The notes: generated by a model not told the origin, from the sequence alone. DNA of 64,000 nucleotides from Phlegmacium glaucopus (GCA_015039465.1 MU130382.1:992702-1056701); one strand, 5' to 3'. Shown: positions 17,599-31,225, numbered from the stretch's first letter. Numbers and translations: made by a program.

Positions 17599-20206
17599 TC
17601 AACTTTGTGCAGTCACAATAGTCTTCAATTTCCCAAAATTCGGCGTCCCAAGGCCTGTCACTAGCAAAAACCAACGTTAGCACTCCTCACAAAATATAGA
17701 GTTTGGAAATAGCTTTACCTGGGTCCCACCCCTTTGTCGCCTGTGGAAGAAACTCGTATCAGTCTCATAGTATTCAATATACTTTAATCACTAACATTAA
17801 ATCCTTGCGTGCCGCATCCAGGGTTGCTCCCACTTGTAATGTCGTTGAGTCCAGCAATACCTCTACTATACAGGAATGGATTAAGCATTCCTAGAGCTTT
17901 CTGGCCGTTTCGGATACGGGCGTCGTTGAGCATTGCGATGAATGCTGCGAATGTTGGGGCTGCCGCAGAGGTTCCTGCAGCCACATTGGGCCCTCCTCTC
18001 CACTGGATAAGGAAATTATCCGATTGAGCAGAAACGTCTGGGTAAGCCTGAAAATATCCTGAGTTCAAGATCAATAATAACAAGCATGATTTCTCACCCG
18101 TCCGGAACTATGGTTAAATGAGTTGCCAATCCCAAATTTAAAAAGTTCATAGGAAAACGTACGGATTGAACAGACCCTGGTATAGACCTTTGGGAAGAGC
18201 GTTGAGGTACTTTGTCACAGCCGCATCTTGATATTTGGGACGTTTGAACTGCATCATACACTTCATAAGGAGTGGTCTAAAGGAAAATCGCAAATAAGAA
18301 GAGACGAACGTAATTGCTGAAACCACCTCCAGAAGCAAGGGAGGAGACTGCTACTTCAGGAATGCCTGTAGTACCGCCGACGGATGTGACACTATTCTGA
18401 GATTAATCTTAACGATACTAGAGTAAAACCAAACGGATTCACTAAGGGCATCTATATATTTTCATGAATAAAAAAGTCATTCGTATAGAAGATCTAAAAC
18501 TCACCCTGAGGGGAAAGTTGGGATGAAAGCTGTCACGTTCCGGCCGTCATTGGTCTGGCATTGTTGCGTAGCAGGATCTGGATTGCCATCTCCAACGCCG
18601 GAATCTCCTGATGCAAATATCAACGAAACTCCCCGAGCACCTAAGCTATCGATAAGTAGGAGTCGAATGCAGGAAAGAAGGCAGGTAGTATACCAAGTTT
18701 CGCAAACTCTGCGCATCCACGAACAGCATAATCCATGGGAACTGGAAGAATCGGCGGGTTTCCGTGACATGAGAGACAAGAGAAGAACTCTTCCACACAC
18801 CTGTTTGTTCATCGTCACCGTAGCTTGTCGAGATAACCAAAGGTGGGTCTTGTTGGGAGTTCATGAATTCCAGCCATTGAATGTAGGGTCTGGAATAGAA
18901 AGTCGTTGAATTTTTATAATAAAAAAAGAAGATAATACAATTTGATAACGTACTCATTGTGATTTGTGGGATTCACGTTGTCCGGATTAAATGGTGGTGC
19001 ACCAGCGGTAGAGTAAAATGTCGCCTAATGAAGCGTGGGTGAGCTTTTAGATTAAATTAATTGTTTGTGAACCCGACTGACAGGAATAGGATGTGAAAGC
19101 CCGAAAGCAAATTGCACATCCAGGTCGGCCTCACCACCAGCTCGTGATAAATCCTGGGTATTGAGCCCTCCTGTTTATGGGATATTCAAGACTTGTTCAA
19201 TATAATAATTGACATAAGGTCCTGACCATTGACGGATATGAATTTGAAGGAAGAATTGACAGCGTCCGGAAGTTGTTTTGAGTAAAATGTTTGCAAATCA
19301 TCAAGGTTAGCAAATTGGTTCTGTCAATGCTGGTGAGCCCAATTGATTTTGGATAGTTATGTGTATCCTACCATGTATCCTGTAACTCCGATAGAGTTTC
19401 TGTCATTAGAAGATGGAATATATCCCACTGCGTTGTAGATTTGTTTGAGGCACGAGAGAGTAATCGTGTTCCTGCAACTACCATCCACGCTGAGTCCAGA
19501 AACGAGGTCGACGATGGGGGGTAAATTAACTTGTGCTGCGGTATCAGCCTGATGGTCAGCAGAAAGACTTTCCAAACGGAATAGAATGGAGTTTTGTGGA
19601 TTGAACCGTCCAAACATTGTTGTCGGCTGGACCACCTCGATATGGTCATGAAGATTGGTGGGGAGGCTATAGCTGGTTGTGCGAACTAGGTAGTCGTTGC
19701 TATCGGTATGTTTCCATACATGATACGTCTAAGCCACCATACGTGAATAACGATGAAGCGAATGGATGCAAGTTGAAAAAACCAACAGTATCAAGCATTT
19801 TCTCAGCTAAACTGATGGGAACGGTCAACGTTATCCAGTCTTTAGCTGTTGAGCGAACAATACGGTCGTCACTGAGGCCAAAAGTCGCGAGCCATTCGTC
19901 TACTAGATCCAAACTTTCTTGAGGAGGAGCAACCAGCGCGTCGACATGCTCTTTGGACAGGTACTGGCCGTAGCGTTCATGGTCTGGGTCGCTTACTTCG
20001 TACAGATGCTTCTCCAACTCGAGGAAATTGGATTGAGGAAGACCGAAACGTAGCACAATGTTGTGATATGGAGCTGGTTTACTATGTTTGACCCAGCCTG
20101 AAGGAGGGCTGATTTCCTGCTTGAGTTGGTATGCACGTTCTTTAGAAGGCGCAGTCAACACGAGAGCAGCTGTGTGAAGAATAAATAGGATGGGAAAGAA
20201 GAGCAT
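17599..20206 (-). CDS. sedolisin (peptidase S53), dispersed copy D
   Basis: Secreted acid serine-carboxyl peptidase of the tripeptidyl-peptidase/grifolisin type. It has a signal peptide ([20 protein letters not shown]), then a pro-kumamolisin propeptide ([19 protein letters not shown]). The mature enzyme shows the [19 protein letters not shown] motif supplying catalytic Glu and Asp, the oxyanion loop [11 protein letters not shown], and catalytic Ser in GTSAAAP. The last coding exon gives [13 protein letters not shown] and ends TAQS. Many short introns are placed like those of copies A-C at 47-58 kb, so it is a paralogue, but it is more divergent, on the other strand, and has no Tls1 neighbour. 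A TATA box lies about 40 bp upstream of the ATG. Confidence 0.93.
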
Positions 20207-20245
20207 GGGGTATATTGACGGTGGACGGATTGAACTTCAGGGGCA

Positions 20246-20251
20246 TTTATA
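20246..20251 (-). promoter_or_regulatory. TATA box of sedolisin D
   Basis: TATAAA on the minus strand, about 40 bp before the ATG at 20206. This is the same spacing as in sedolisins A and B. Confidence 0.6.
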
Positions 20252-21280
20252 CGGCACTAACTTGAACCTAGGTCCAGGGATTCCACACATCGCAACAGGC
20301 TCCGCCGCGAATCTTACCGTTCTGGTTGACAACGACGTTCCTAATTGTGGTGTACAACAAAAAGATTGTATCGCAATTGTCTCGGTGATGAAGCTATGAA
20401 CAGTTCACGCGCACCCAAGATTAGATAAACAATTGTCCTACATTTAACAACTTGGCGTGTGCTACAGGAGACTACACCTGACTTATTTTCCAGCAGGATA
20501 CTCTCGATCTCCTTCATATGGAGTGCTCGCGACCATCATGATTTCCAAGTTGATCGAACGTTGATCAACGATGTGCATTTATTCCCACATAAATATCATA
20601 TGACTTTGCTAAACGAGGACGCGTGCCGTCGCGTCGTTTGATTATTGAGCAATGAGAATTCAATGGGCGTCTTGGTACCCAATATGCATCTTAACACCTT
20701 TAATACTAGAAACTGCTCTTCGGCCCGGGGGCACAGCATCCACATTCTCTACTACCTAACATATACCCCAACACTATCCTATGGCACAGCAGCTGCTCAC
20801 ACTCCATCCAACTTCACCACACTCATTTCATCGACCCCAGCAACCTCCAAATACAATTATGCACCGCGCCCACCAAAGAAAGGACCAATAAACGGGTGAA
20901 TGACCAGATACTGACCAGATACTCCGGCCTCTCGGAAAACCGCTGGCTCCATCTGAACTCAATATAAATCCTATCACCCAAATACATCTCTATTAATAGG
21001 CCGTAGCTCTAACTGATGCCGAAAATCATAAATTAACCCGTTTCTTCACCTTCTTGCACAATGACTTGGAGTGGACTTATAGCCAGCTTCTATACTACAC
21101 AACGATGGATAACGCGTCTACGATAGCTATTAATTACAAGACGCGTTGGACCTGGGAAGAAATACGTGCCAATCAAGTTTGGCTTTACGGTACTGCTACT
21201 TATTAGTTTGCTCTTGTTGTGTAAAGGCTTTGCAGCACAAAACTTCCAAATCTGGCGCGTTTCGATTTTCACAAAACAAG
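20252..21280. other. divergent intergenic region, sedolisin D / eIF3m
   Basis: About 1 kb between divergent genes. Only short open frames without motifs (for example 20645-20899) are present. Nothing further recognised. Confidence 0.5.
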
Positions 21281-22836
21281 ATGGTGAACACAGCGGATTC
21301 TGTTTCGATATTTGCAGAAGGGACTTTCGAGGAGCAGGTACATAGAGCAATGCTTCATCTAAGACTGACGTAGATTGACTTTTATCAAACTAGATCTTAG
21401 AACTCGTCGCTTATATTGTAAGGAACAGATCTGAGGATGAGCGTAACACCTTTGTTGCCCCATTCCAAAACGCTCTCAAATCAGCAGAGGGAAAAAAACC
21501 TATTGAGGAGGATGAAAATAGAAGGAAGCTGATTATTTCCAAGGTGTTGGCTGATGTAAAAGGTTTGGGTGAAGGATCCGACAAAGGTGAGTTTCTTTGT
21601 GAAATTTGAATCGACATAGAGCTAACAATGCAACAGAAGTTGAAGGCTTTTTCAACCTCTTGTTCGCCCACTTGTTCGCACTATACTCACCAAGCTCTCC
21701 GGAACTCAAACAATACATTACCTCTTTACTCAAAGTATTATCCTCCCCATCTTCTGCCAGTGACCGAATATCTATCAGATACCGAATGTATGTCCTTACA
21801 TTTTTCTTCTACTTAAATCCTAAACCCCGATTTAGTTTATCAAATCTCTTCAATACCCTCCCTCGAACGTCTCCATTACGACTTCTTGTTTACCAATCCC
21901 TACTTGCGACTGCAAATGCACACGATGATATCGATGTCTTGGAACTTACCAAGGCAGACGTAGAAAAATGGATATCTGAATGGGATATCTCTGCCGACGA
22001 GAAAGCGGCATTTTTAAAATCCATCGTAGATGCCCATGCCAAGGCCGACCGGTTGTAAGTTTTTGAATTGCGGTCGCGTTGCGGTCATTGATGAATTGTC
22101 CATTTCAGAACGACCTCTTACGAGTATTCCTTGCTCTATGTACAAAGCCTCCCACCTTCTTCACAAGCGGGACAAAGTGCAGCCGTTGAGGCAATTGCAG
22201 TTGCCCTTCGCCTAGACACAATCTTCAATTTCGATCCCTTGTTCAAGTTAGACACTGTCCTTGCTGTGAAAAGTCATGAACTTTTCTCACTGCTTTTGAT
22301 TTTCCTCAACAACGGTCTCCCTGAATACCAAGCATGGGAAAAGGGTCATCCAGGCACTCTAGAAAAATACCGTACGTGTAGTATTTACTTTTATAGCACT
22401 CTTAGGCTTATGAAAAAGTTTCATAGAAATCGCCCCTGAACAACTCGAGCGGAAAATTAGACTACTTACACTCTCATCCTTGGCTTTCAAGTACATTGGG
22501 CAGAACCTACCATATTCAAAAGTAGCTGAAGCGCTACAAGTCGATATCTCTGAGGTTGAAAAGTGGGCTATTGATGGTAAGTACAATTTGGTTTTTCTTA
22601 TTCAAATGCCATCTATATATACGTCTGTTGTGGTAGTCATTCGTGCTGGTCTTGTTTGGGGCAAGCTATCACAAACGACACAGAGCCTTCAAGTTACTCG
22701 ATCCACTTCTCGGACGTTTGAGCGTGAACAATGGCAAGCATTAGAGAAGCGACTGGTGGCATGGAAGGCAGGGTTGGAAAATGTTCTTGATGTCGTGGCT
22801 AGTGCAAAAAGACAAAGTGGCCAAGCTGTTGCTTAA
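21281..22836 (+). CDS. EIF3M: translation initiation factor eIF3 subunit m
   Basis: PCI-domain subunit of eIF3, which scaffolds the 43S preinitiation complex. The spliced product begins MVNTADSVSIFAEGTFEEQ and continues ILELVAYIVRNRSEDER. The helical PCI region contains RLRLLVYQS-like helices, ILEL and YSLLYVQSLP, and the winged-helix end includes LERKIRLLTLSSLA, VAEALQVDISEVEKWAID and VIRAGLVWGKLSQ. These are diagnostic for eIF3m and related PCI proteins. A C-terminal coiled helix ends in SAKRQSGQAVA. At least six exons join in frame with GT-AG introns (first donor near 21335). The ATG is the first in the frame. About 430 residues, usual for the family. Confidence 0.9.
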
Positions 22837-23007
22837 TTCGTTGTGTAATAAATGCGTTGTGTCTTTATTGCGAACTCATCCTATGGTATGTTAGGAGGAA
22901 AACTTCGTTACTTCTATATCTGCAATAGTAAAGGGAAATTCTTGGCGTGCCCTTACGGACCACCGTTCTGATTAAAAACTACCACGCGCCGTCAAACCCT
23001 ATGAAGC

Positions 23008-25228
23008 CTATTGTTGTACGGTAAGCCAAGCAACGTTAGGATAATTTGGAGTAAACACACCTGATAGCAAGAATATAGGGAAATAACTCTTCTTCTCCAA
23101 TGAAGAACACCAATTCCAAGCACTCGTCAGCCGCCCATCTATGCAGCTCCCAGCATCGAAGAAATTATCTGCGCCCGACCCATCGAATCCATGTCGGAAG
23201 AAATCGCCTAAAATTTCTCTGATACAATTGTCGACTGAGCCAAACTCCTCGTTAATATATGACTGGAGAGCAGGTTTTTTGACAAGGAAAGGTATTTGTG
23301 ACAAAGTGTTGCAGATCGGCAAGAGAATTCGGTAGATCTGGGTGTACTTGTCGATGAAAAGTAAAGCATTAGGGACGTTGTGGTCTCCCATATGAATAAC
23401 ACTGGAACCAATCCAGGTGCCCACGCTTTTCTGTGCTTTATGCAGAATTGTGTGCATCATGCGAGAAGTTTTGGGTGCCGCCTGGACACGATTGAGGCCT
23501 TGACCTGTGTCGCGTAATCGGTATGGAACATTTTCAGAAAGCAGATCCTGCTCCGCTAGAGACCACAGGTGGAACATATCTAGCCGGAAGTTTCGTTAGA
23601 AGCTGCTTGGAACATATCAATTGATCCATACCATGGAGAATTTCCCTCCATAGAGTTAGACTTTGGAGAACATAAGCATATTGTTTACTGTGGTCATGAG
23701 ACAACCGCGCGCCGCCTTTTCCGTTTCGAATTGCGAGACTTGCGTTGGCATCTTTTGCCTGTGTTGGATGGAAATATTCTTGGAGGTAGCCAATCATGCG
23801 TTCACAAGGATCGCGGTTCGCTCGCAGGAAAGCATGATTGTCCCCGATGGAATAAAGACATTGTTTGATATTTTCTTGGGAGAGCTCAGCGCGGGAATAG
23901 CGGGCAGAGAGAGTTTCAATGGCACGTTCTTTGCTTTTAATGTCTTTTTGGACATCTCTTCTAGGTCGACCTTCGGAGTAGATTTCCTTTGTAGCGACAG
24001 TTATCAAATCGTCTCGAAGGAGGTCGAGCCCGTCGTGCTCCTCCAAAACAGAGTACACGGTTTTGATTGGCATCACACACGAGAAACTCAACAAATCTTT
24101 AACATCTGGTGTTTGACTATCCTGAAGTGGCATTTTGAGTAAGACAACAGTCAAACAATAGCCTTAAACTCACTTGAAGTAGATAGATCAATTTTCCGTA
24201 GGTCGTGCGCATTTTGTCTGGATTCATGATTTTGTGTCTGCGCCCAAGCTCAAACACTTGTTGGTAGAAGCCTGCATTAGCTTGAAAATCGCGATCGGTG
24301 AACAATTCTTGTCCTTTCTTGTAATCGGCAGAGATGAGCAATCCAGACATGATTGCGCAGAGTTCCCGGATCTGATGCACAATTCTTTTTGCTTTGGAGA
24401 GACCGAACCCAATTGTATCGATCTTGTCCGTGTATTCAGAGACGGTCAAAGCAGCTTCTAGCAGACGCAAATACTTCCGTTCTGGAAGGGTTAAGCGCAA
24501 CGGAATGAATTTGGCGCGTTCGATGAACCAATCATTGACAGGTGCGCCTACGGCAGGTTGGGCACCAAGAACTTCAATGGATGCACCACAAACGACACGT
24601 TCCCAATCTTCGTCGTCAGAAGCTTCACTACTTTGTGCGCTATCAACGTTCATCTAAACACGAGATATTCGTTCTTAAGCTTAGCATTAAGAAGGATACT
24701 GATATCACTCACCGGTTCACCATTGGTGGATACCTTCGCCGCAGCAGAATTCCTTCCATTGGCTCTCACCTTCACCTCCTTGCTTGCGAGCGGCTTGACG
24801 ACATGTTGTTTTCGCGAGCCTTTCCGGTGCTGAGCAGCGAAGCAGACTTCACAGTATGGGTCGGAACAGGTTTCACAGAGTACTTCAGCAGGTTGATCTA
24901 AACAGCGGAGATGACTGACTGTCGTCGTCAAAATTCATGCGCAGAAATTACCTTCACATTCAATACAATATCCCTCTGCAAGAGGTCGTTCGATATCTTC
25001 CTCATCCCATCCCGATGCTGGTGCAGCTGTAGTTGTGAGATGCTGGACCGCGTCGTGGTTTTCTCCAAGGATGTTTTCCAGTGAGAAGGCTCCATTGAAG
25101 GCGTTTATCGGGGAACCATTGGTGCCGACTTCTAACCCAGGAGGCGAGGAAGTTTCCGACATTCCTGAAGGAAGAGCCTCGACGTATGGATGCAGACTCG
25201 GATGCTGAGGAAAACTTAAACTATGCAT
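23008..25228 (-). CDS. B-box zinc-finger protein with DUF2009
   Basis: Conserved eukaryotic protein of unknown function (fungal members have been called UPF0652). After an N-terminal SFPQHPSLHPYVEALPSGM segment comes an acidic linker. A B-box zinc finger follows, split by an intron: GYCIECE joins DQPAEVLCETCSDPYCEVC, then HRKGSRKQHV. The DUF2009 part begins ERAKFIPLRLTLPERKYL and LLEAALTVSEYTDKID and runs to the C-terminus (WNWCSSLEKKSYFPIFLLSG, NYPNVAWLTVQQ). Five or more exons join in frame: CCG|ATG at the B-box/DUF2009 border, and HG|D at 23577-23632. The start could be 25228 (MHSLSFPQ) or 25162 (MSETSS); I prefer the upstream one because SFPQHPSLHP looks conserved. Confidence 0.82.
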
Positions 25229-25471
25229 GCGAAGCCCACGTGCATTCCATGTGTTTGCGGTGATTCCGGCTTTATCATACACAAAAAAATTCCATCCAAA
25301 AAACTTTGGTATTTTATGTACAAACTAGTTCTAAAAGTTCCTTGATGGGTGTAATAAATAACTATGTACATGCAAATTGAACTCATTGAACCCAGTTGAA
25401 GCAAATTAGATGTCTGATTAATCCGACCACAAGTGTTGTGGGTCCATCCACTCAACAGCGCGAGCATTACG

Positions 25472-26929
25472 CTATGAGGCATTTGTCGATAAAACATTCT
25501 GCTTTGATATCGTGCTTATGTCCACATTGCCTTTATTCCAGTCATCTGTGTCCTCCCAAATATGGTGATCCTGGGCAATAACAAAGGCGGCAAATTGAGG
25601 ACTCGGTGTTCGAGGAATCACGAGAGATGATTCGGAAGAAGGGTTTGCAGAACGTTGTGCGGGGGAGCGATCTCGATATTGAGCTTTCTTGCCCAGATTA
25701 TTTACTGGCTTAGGTCCTTTATGATGACTGTGAATGAAAGAGCGATCTGAAGAAATGCTGCTAGACAGACTTGGAGGATAATCATAAGCGTCAAGCATAC
25801 GTTGGGAAGAGCTTGCGCCCGATTCGCGCTCATCAGGAATGGTAGTAGTAGTTTGGTAGGGGGTATTGACGTGTGGCTCCAGATCCCGAGAGACGGATGG
25901 AGAAACGGAGCGACGAGAAGAGCCACGGTTTGCAGTTTCTAGTCTCGGAGGATGCTGGTCATCATCATCCTCTGCAGGTGCCCCAAACAACGGCTCGTAA
26001 TCCTGGTCTGTAGATTCCACATCTTGAACAACCATTACAGCTGCAGACGCTTTAACGATAGAGTCAATAAGCCAAAATTGGGTAATATTCATTATAATGG
26101 GGAAAATGCCCATGGTGCTGGAACAAGTGTCCAATCAGAAAAATCTCGCAACATCAGGCCTTTATGGTTGAACTTACAAGATGACTTGTAACGCATCGTC
26201 CGTACCCGTCCATGTCCAGCTTAATAGCCATTCTCCAACATCGTAAATCCCAGGGAACAAAATGAGAATAGTTATGACAATGAGTTTCATCAAGAATAGA
26301 GAAAGGACATAAAGGGCAGCTTGGCAAGCCCAAAATTTGATTGATGGTGGATTACCGTAGACTCCGGATTCAAATCCTTTTAGATTAAAACCTTCCGTGA
26401 ACAGGCGAGTGAGCATGTGCAAAATGACATAGATGAGCGCAACACCTAGTAGAAATCAGCATGAGATATAAACGTTAATTCTTGAGAGACTCACCAAAAG
26501 TGGTGTCGATTAGGATGTTCAGAAAATAAGATACACAGGGATTACCGGATGTATGATGAGAACCCACGCCGGAAACAAGGAGATTGGCTGTATGAACGAA
26601 CATTTGGCCAACAACTTGTTTCGACACGTCAAAGAGCCTACACAATCTTGCATGAGCAGAATTTATGGAGATTACAGAGCGCAAAACGAACCAGATTCTC
26701 CATGGACGTTTAGGTGTTTCTCGATGCCTTTTGTACACCAATGACAAGAGAACAAATATTCCCAGTAAGCCTTGCACGAACTAAGAAAGTTGTTACCGTA
26801 TGTTGATGGTGAATGCGAGAGCAGGCATACCAGTGCAGTTGGCCCTAGGAGCTGACATGAATGTTGGTCGACATTGGGAAGAGAACTAAGTATTCCGACT
26901 ATCCCAGACGTATCATTAGATGAGGACAT
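25472..26929 (-). CDS. STIMATE/TMEM110-family membrane protein
   Basis: Multipass membrane protein of the STIMATE family. Human TMEM110 regulates store-operated calcium entry at ER-plasma membrane contacts; the yeast relative YPL162C is vacuolar. Seen here: MSSSNDTSG start, first helix QGLLGIFVLLSLVYKR, then RPWRIW joined to LFDVSKQVVGQMFVHTANLL, the family signature, followed by GNPCVSYFLNILIDTTFG. Further helices lie in FWACQAALYVLSLFLMKLIV and GIFPIIMNITQFWLIDSIV. A long, charged, Ser-rich cytosolic tail follows and ends LSTNAS. Introns fall in the expected places (W completed across the intron at 26645-26700). Its fungal function is not known; a role in calcium or vacuole homeostasis is inference. 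Confidence 0.88.
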
Positions 26930-27165
26930 TTAAAAAGATGGGTTGAGGGTAGAATGAGCGCTGTGGAGGAATAGTTATTTTGAGTGAGGGTGGTCACAGT
27001 CATAGAAGACAGACGCGATGCTTACATTATCAGTTTGACCTAAGCTTGACCCCTGATCAACGCGGCATCAGCCTGCGGCGTAGTTCAAACGTTCAAGCTC
27101 AAGTCTCATCTGCCACGACCACATTCACCCTCTTTTATATTCAAGGGATTTGTGGATCATAACCA

Positions 27166-30091
27166 ATGAGTTTCTTTAGATCAGGAGCCTCAAATACACC
27201 ACCGCCACCTGCCTCATATAATCGTATACCCGATGGTTCAGACTACGGTTTACCCTCAGGACCTAGATCAGCACGTCGACCACCACCACCCTCTGCACAA
27301 TACAACCCACCGCAAAATGCCTATAACGATCCTTCAAACGCCCTTTTTGAGAAGCCAAGTTATGCTAGGAAAGCTCCTCCACGTTCAGGTGGAAGGCACG
27401 CTCTTTTGACTATAGAGATCTGTCCCAATGATTAATTACTCCATTTTGGTAGCTTTGGCGTAGCAAGCTCTCCCAGCGACGCTCTTGCCCTGACGAATTG
27501 TTTGATTGTCCACCCTTCAGACTTTTCTTCAGGACAACATGTTCTGATCAATGGGACCTATGCTTTGACCGTTCGGTGAGTTCAAAGTCAATCTCAAAAG
27601 CTCTGGTTCTTATGGCCATACTATTCAATTCAGTCATGATAATACGGGCAAGTTGCAACCTGGCTTCATTGGTGCATCTGCCCTGCAGCGCCAATGGATT
27701 GGATTATCACTCACAGGCGACCAAGCAACAGTGGAACCTCTTCCACCACCCCCCCACCCATCTTCCCCTTCATTCCTTCAGGCAATAGACTTCGAAGTTG
27801 GGTTCATGCGCCGTGGTGTAGATGTAGCCGAACAATTTTCCACGGACGAAATGGCACGGAATTTCATCAAGGCTTTCAATGGAATCGTTATGTCTACGGA
27901 TCAAATCATCGTTTTTGAGTTTCACGGACACAACCTGAAGGCTACTATCAAGTCAATCTCAATTTTAGAACTGGCAGACGAACAACGGGGAGGTGCTCGC
28001 GGTGGCCAGCAAGCAGCTAGTCGTCAGAAGAACATGGGTATCTTGATGGAAAAAACGGATATCACTATCATGAAAGCGCCAGACAGCCAGATCAAGATCA
28101 AGTCCAGTTCGAAAAAGTCGGTGACCCGATCTACTTTTAAAGTTTTCCATTGACAATACCTCTAAGGGCTCCACCGAATGCAATCCTTGCTCCTAATTTT
28201 AAGTTTGAGGACATGGGCATCGGAGGTTTAGATACAGAATTTAGCGAGATATTCCGTCGTGCATTCGCATCTCGTGTATTTCCTCCCGGGCTTGTCGAGA
28301 AACTCGGTATCCAGCATGTCAAAGGCAAGTGACCTTAAATCCTAACTGACATCGTGACTTATTCAACTAATTTGTCCGTTTGATGTCATTGTTCAGGTAT
28401 CATCCTTCACGGTCCGCCGGGAACGGGGAAAACTCTGATTGCAAGGCAAATCGGAAAAATGCTAAACGCTCGAGAACCCAAAATTGTAAATGGTCCCGAA
28501 ATCCTCAGCAAATTTGTTGGTGCTTCTGAAGAGAATATCCGAAAACTTTTTGCGGAGGCCGAGAAGGAGTATAAGGAGAAGGCCGATGAGAGTGGCTTGC
28601 ATATTATCATTTTTGATGAATTAGACGCCCTCTTCAAGCAACGTGGGTCGACGAACAATGGAACTGGCGTTGGTGACACCGTCGTCAATCAACTGCTCTC
28701 AAAGGTAAAATTGCACCGCCTTTCCGATCTACTTGTGCGCTTATAGATTTTTTCAAACAAAATAGATGGATGGTGTGGACCAACTTAACAACATTCTCAT
28801 TATTGGTATGACGAATCGTCTTGACATGATTGATGAGGCTCTTCTACGTCCTGGTCGTCTTGAGGTTCACATGGAGATCTCGCTGCCGGATGAGCACGGC
28901 CGACATCAGATTCTCAACATCCATACATCCAAGATGCGGACGAATGGGCTTATGGACCTCGATGTCGACCTGTTGGAACTTGCCTCCTTAACAAAAAACT
29001 TTTCTGGAGCTGAAATTGGAGGATTAATCAAGAGTGCGACCAGTTATGCCTTCAATCGACATGTGAAAGTTGGTACAATGGCAGGTATCTCTGACGACGT
29101 GGAAAATTTGCGTGTCAACAGAACGGACTTTATGAGAGCACTTGATGAGGTTCATCCTGCATTCGGTGTTTCGGAGGAGGAACTGCAACAAGTTATTCAA
29201 AACGGCATCATCCACTACGATACCATTGTTGATGTAAGTCCTTCTGATGCAATATTTTTATTTCTTATGGACACTCTTCCAGGAACTCTTGAAATCTGGG
29301 ATGTTATTCGTTGAGCAAGTTCGCTCTTCTACGCGGACACCTCTTGTTAGCATTCTACTTCACGGACCTCCTGGATCAGGGAAAACAGCCCTCGGAGCAT
29401 CAATTGCTCAGGCATCCGAGTACCCCTTCATTAAATTGATATCTCCAGACAATATGGTCGGATTTTCAGAAGCGCAAAAGGTCTCTACTATCACAAAGGT
29501 CTTCTCGGACAGTTACAAGAGTCCATTGAGTGTGGTTGTAGTTGACAACATTGAACGATTAATCGGTAGATACCCTTTTATCCTATATGTTGCCCTCTGA
29601 CCGGTTTGCTACCTAGATTGGACACCTATGGGAGCCAGGTTCTCGAACGCTGTCCTACAAACATTACTTGTGTTGTTCAACCGGCGACCACCGAAAGTCC
29701 GTCAACTGATTTTGTTCGTGTTACTGCATAACTAAATTACAATAAATAGGGACGACGCTTGCTCATCATCGCTACCTCATCTTTGAGACCTATTCTTACG
29801 GATCTCGGCCTTTCAGAGACCTTTGACTCAGAAATGCGTGTACCGCCAATTTCTTCCCTCCGCGCTCTAGAGCATGTTGTTCAAGAGGTAGAGCTGTTCC
29901 CATCAGAACAAGACCAAAGAAGAGCGATCAGGATGCTGGAAGATGCAGGCTTCGGCTCTGACAGAGATGGGTTGACATCGAGGCTTCAGATTGGGGTGAA
30001 AAAGCTACTGAGTATTATTGAGATGGCACGACAAGAACCAGAGAGTGTTGCTGAGCGTCTTACTGGAGCATTGATAGAATTGAGAGCATAA
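27166..30091 (+). CDS. SEC18: NSF/Sec18 AAA+ ATPase
   Basis: Hexameric ATPase that disassembles SNARE complexes after membrane fusion. A Pro-rich N-terminal extension (about 70 residues) precedes the N domain ([19 protein letters not shown], then [20 protein letters not shown]). D1 carries Walker A GPPGTGKT, Walker [11 protein letters not shown] and the [18 protein letters not shown] segment. D2 carries Walker A GPPGSGKT and Walker [11 protein letters not shown]. The C-terminus ends [12 protein letters not shown]. The first intron can be spliced as GT-AG from 27390 (donor AG|GTGGAA) to an acceptor just before CAAGCTCTCCC, keeping frame. The gene is divergent from the STIMATE gene across 236 bp. 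Confidence 0.95.
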
Positions 30092-30222
30092 TTACCCTTT
30101 TGTACACTACTATGCTGAAATAGGCAGGATTCCCATAAAAGGTCATTAAGGTGCATGGCACAGCACTCGACTTTGTCCTTTCAACTCTGTATTCAAATTC
30201 TCTCTTATCACTATCGTCCATA

Positions 30223-31225
30223 ATGTCTGTTGTCCAGGATCGTCACCCTCTTCCTCGTTCTGGATCTCTTCCAAAGCCAAAAGGGATCTTAAAGAACACG
30301 CCGCCAACCCCTGGCGCGCCATCACAGTAAGCAGTCCTGCGCGTCTCCGTTCTCTTACCTGTTTTATATCATCTACAGTAGTTTGCAATGGGATGAAGAG
30401 AACCTTGCCTTGACTGAAATCCAGAAAGACAGTCTGATGAAGATCACAGAGCCCAAGACACCTTACGTTAGATACAATGCTGAGACAGATGAAGTAGAGG
30501 ACACAGGTTTGTATATGCGGATCATCATTTATACGTTTATTGAAGCAGGTTCGGTTAGATATCCCTAACCTTGAGTTGGGACTCTCTGCGACGTCGCTGG
30601 ACGGGGTTCGTCCTGCATCACCAACTATATCAATCTCGACCACAGGCGCAGATACGTCTGGGCCATCGTCTCGTCGTACTTCTATTTCTAGCATTGGTCG
30701 ACCAGGTACTTCTATGTCTGCCCGCTCTGGAAGTGGTGCCTCCAGCAGAAGCACAAGTTTCAGCCTACCAAATGATGCCCGTGCCGCGATCAGGGCCGAT
30801 GACCGATCGCCTGGTGAAGAGGTTGAATTCGATGAAGAAATGGACGAAGAATGTGAGTTCATCATGTTTCTGATAATTTGATTTTTTTTTTGCTAAACCT
30901 ACGCGGCTAGCTGCTGCCAAGCATGCAGAATTTGTACGTGCTCGTGGTAGACATTATTCCAACGAAGCAGAAGCCATGAAGGTCAGTATAGCACGCGTCA
31001 ACCAAGTCTACATGGTCGCTAATGCAGTTCTGCTAGCGTGCGGCACAAATGATGGACGAAGATGAAGACGACGAAGTGCCTGCAATGCCTCACCAGGTCA
31101 TTGCCTTTACTGATAGTCCCAGCGAGACAGACGACGACGCTATGAATGAGAGTGGCACAGAAGCAAGTGACGGCTCCCATTTCCACGATCACGCCAAGAT
31201 CAATGGTTTCGGTCCAGCAGCATGA
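30223..31225 (+). CDS. GLC8: protein phosphatase 1 inhibitor-2 (Glc8)
   Basis: Regulator of PP1 (Glc7). It has the inhibitor-2 hallmarks in order: KGILKN near residue 20, [18 protein letters not shown], the PxTP site KTPYVRY with the regulatory Thr, and near the end [21 protein letters not shown] followed by an acidic stretch ([14 protein letters not shown]). Five exons join in frame; the fifth starts at CGTGCGGCACAAATG and ends in GFGPAA. About 205 residues, the usual size. A Ser-rich insert between the two conserved blocks is typical of fungal orthologues. Confidence 0.9.

Noticed and set aside
17599..20206. Sedolisin D as part of the tandem array
   Set aside because: It is 27 kb away, on the opposite strand, more divergent and has no Tls1 neighbour; it is a paralogue, not an array unit.
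27385..27455. A fifth GC-AG intron in SEC18 (AAG|GCACGC)
   Set aside because: A GT donor two codons upstream with an alternative acceptor keeps the frame, so GC is not required.
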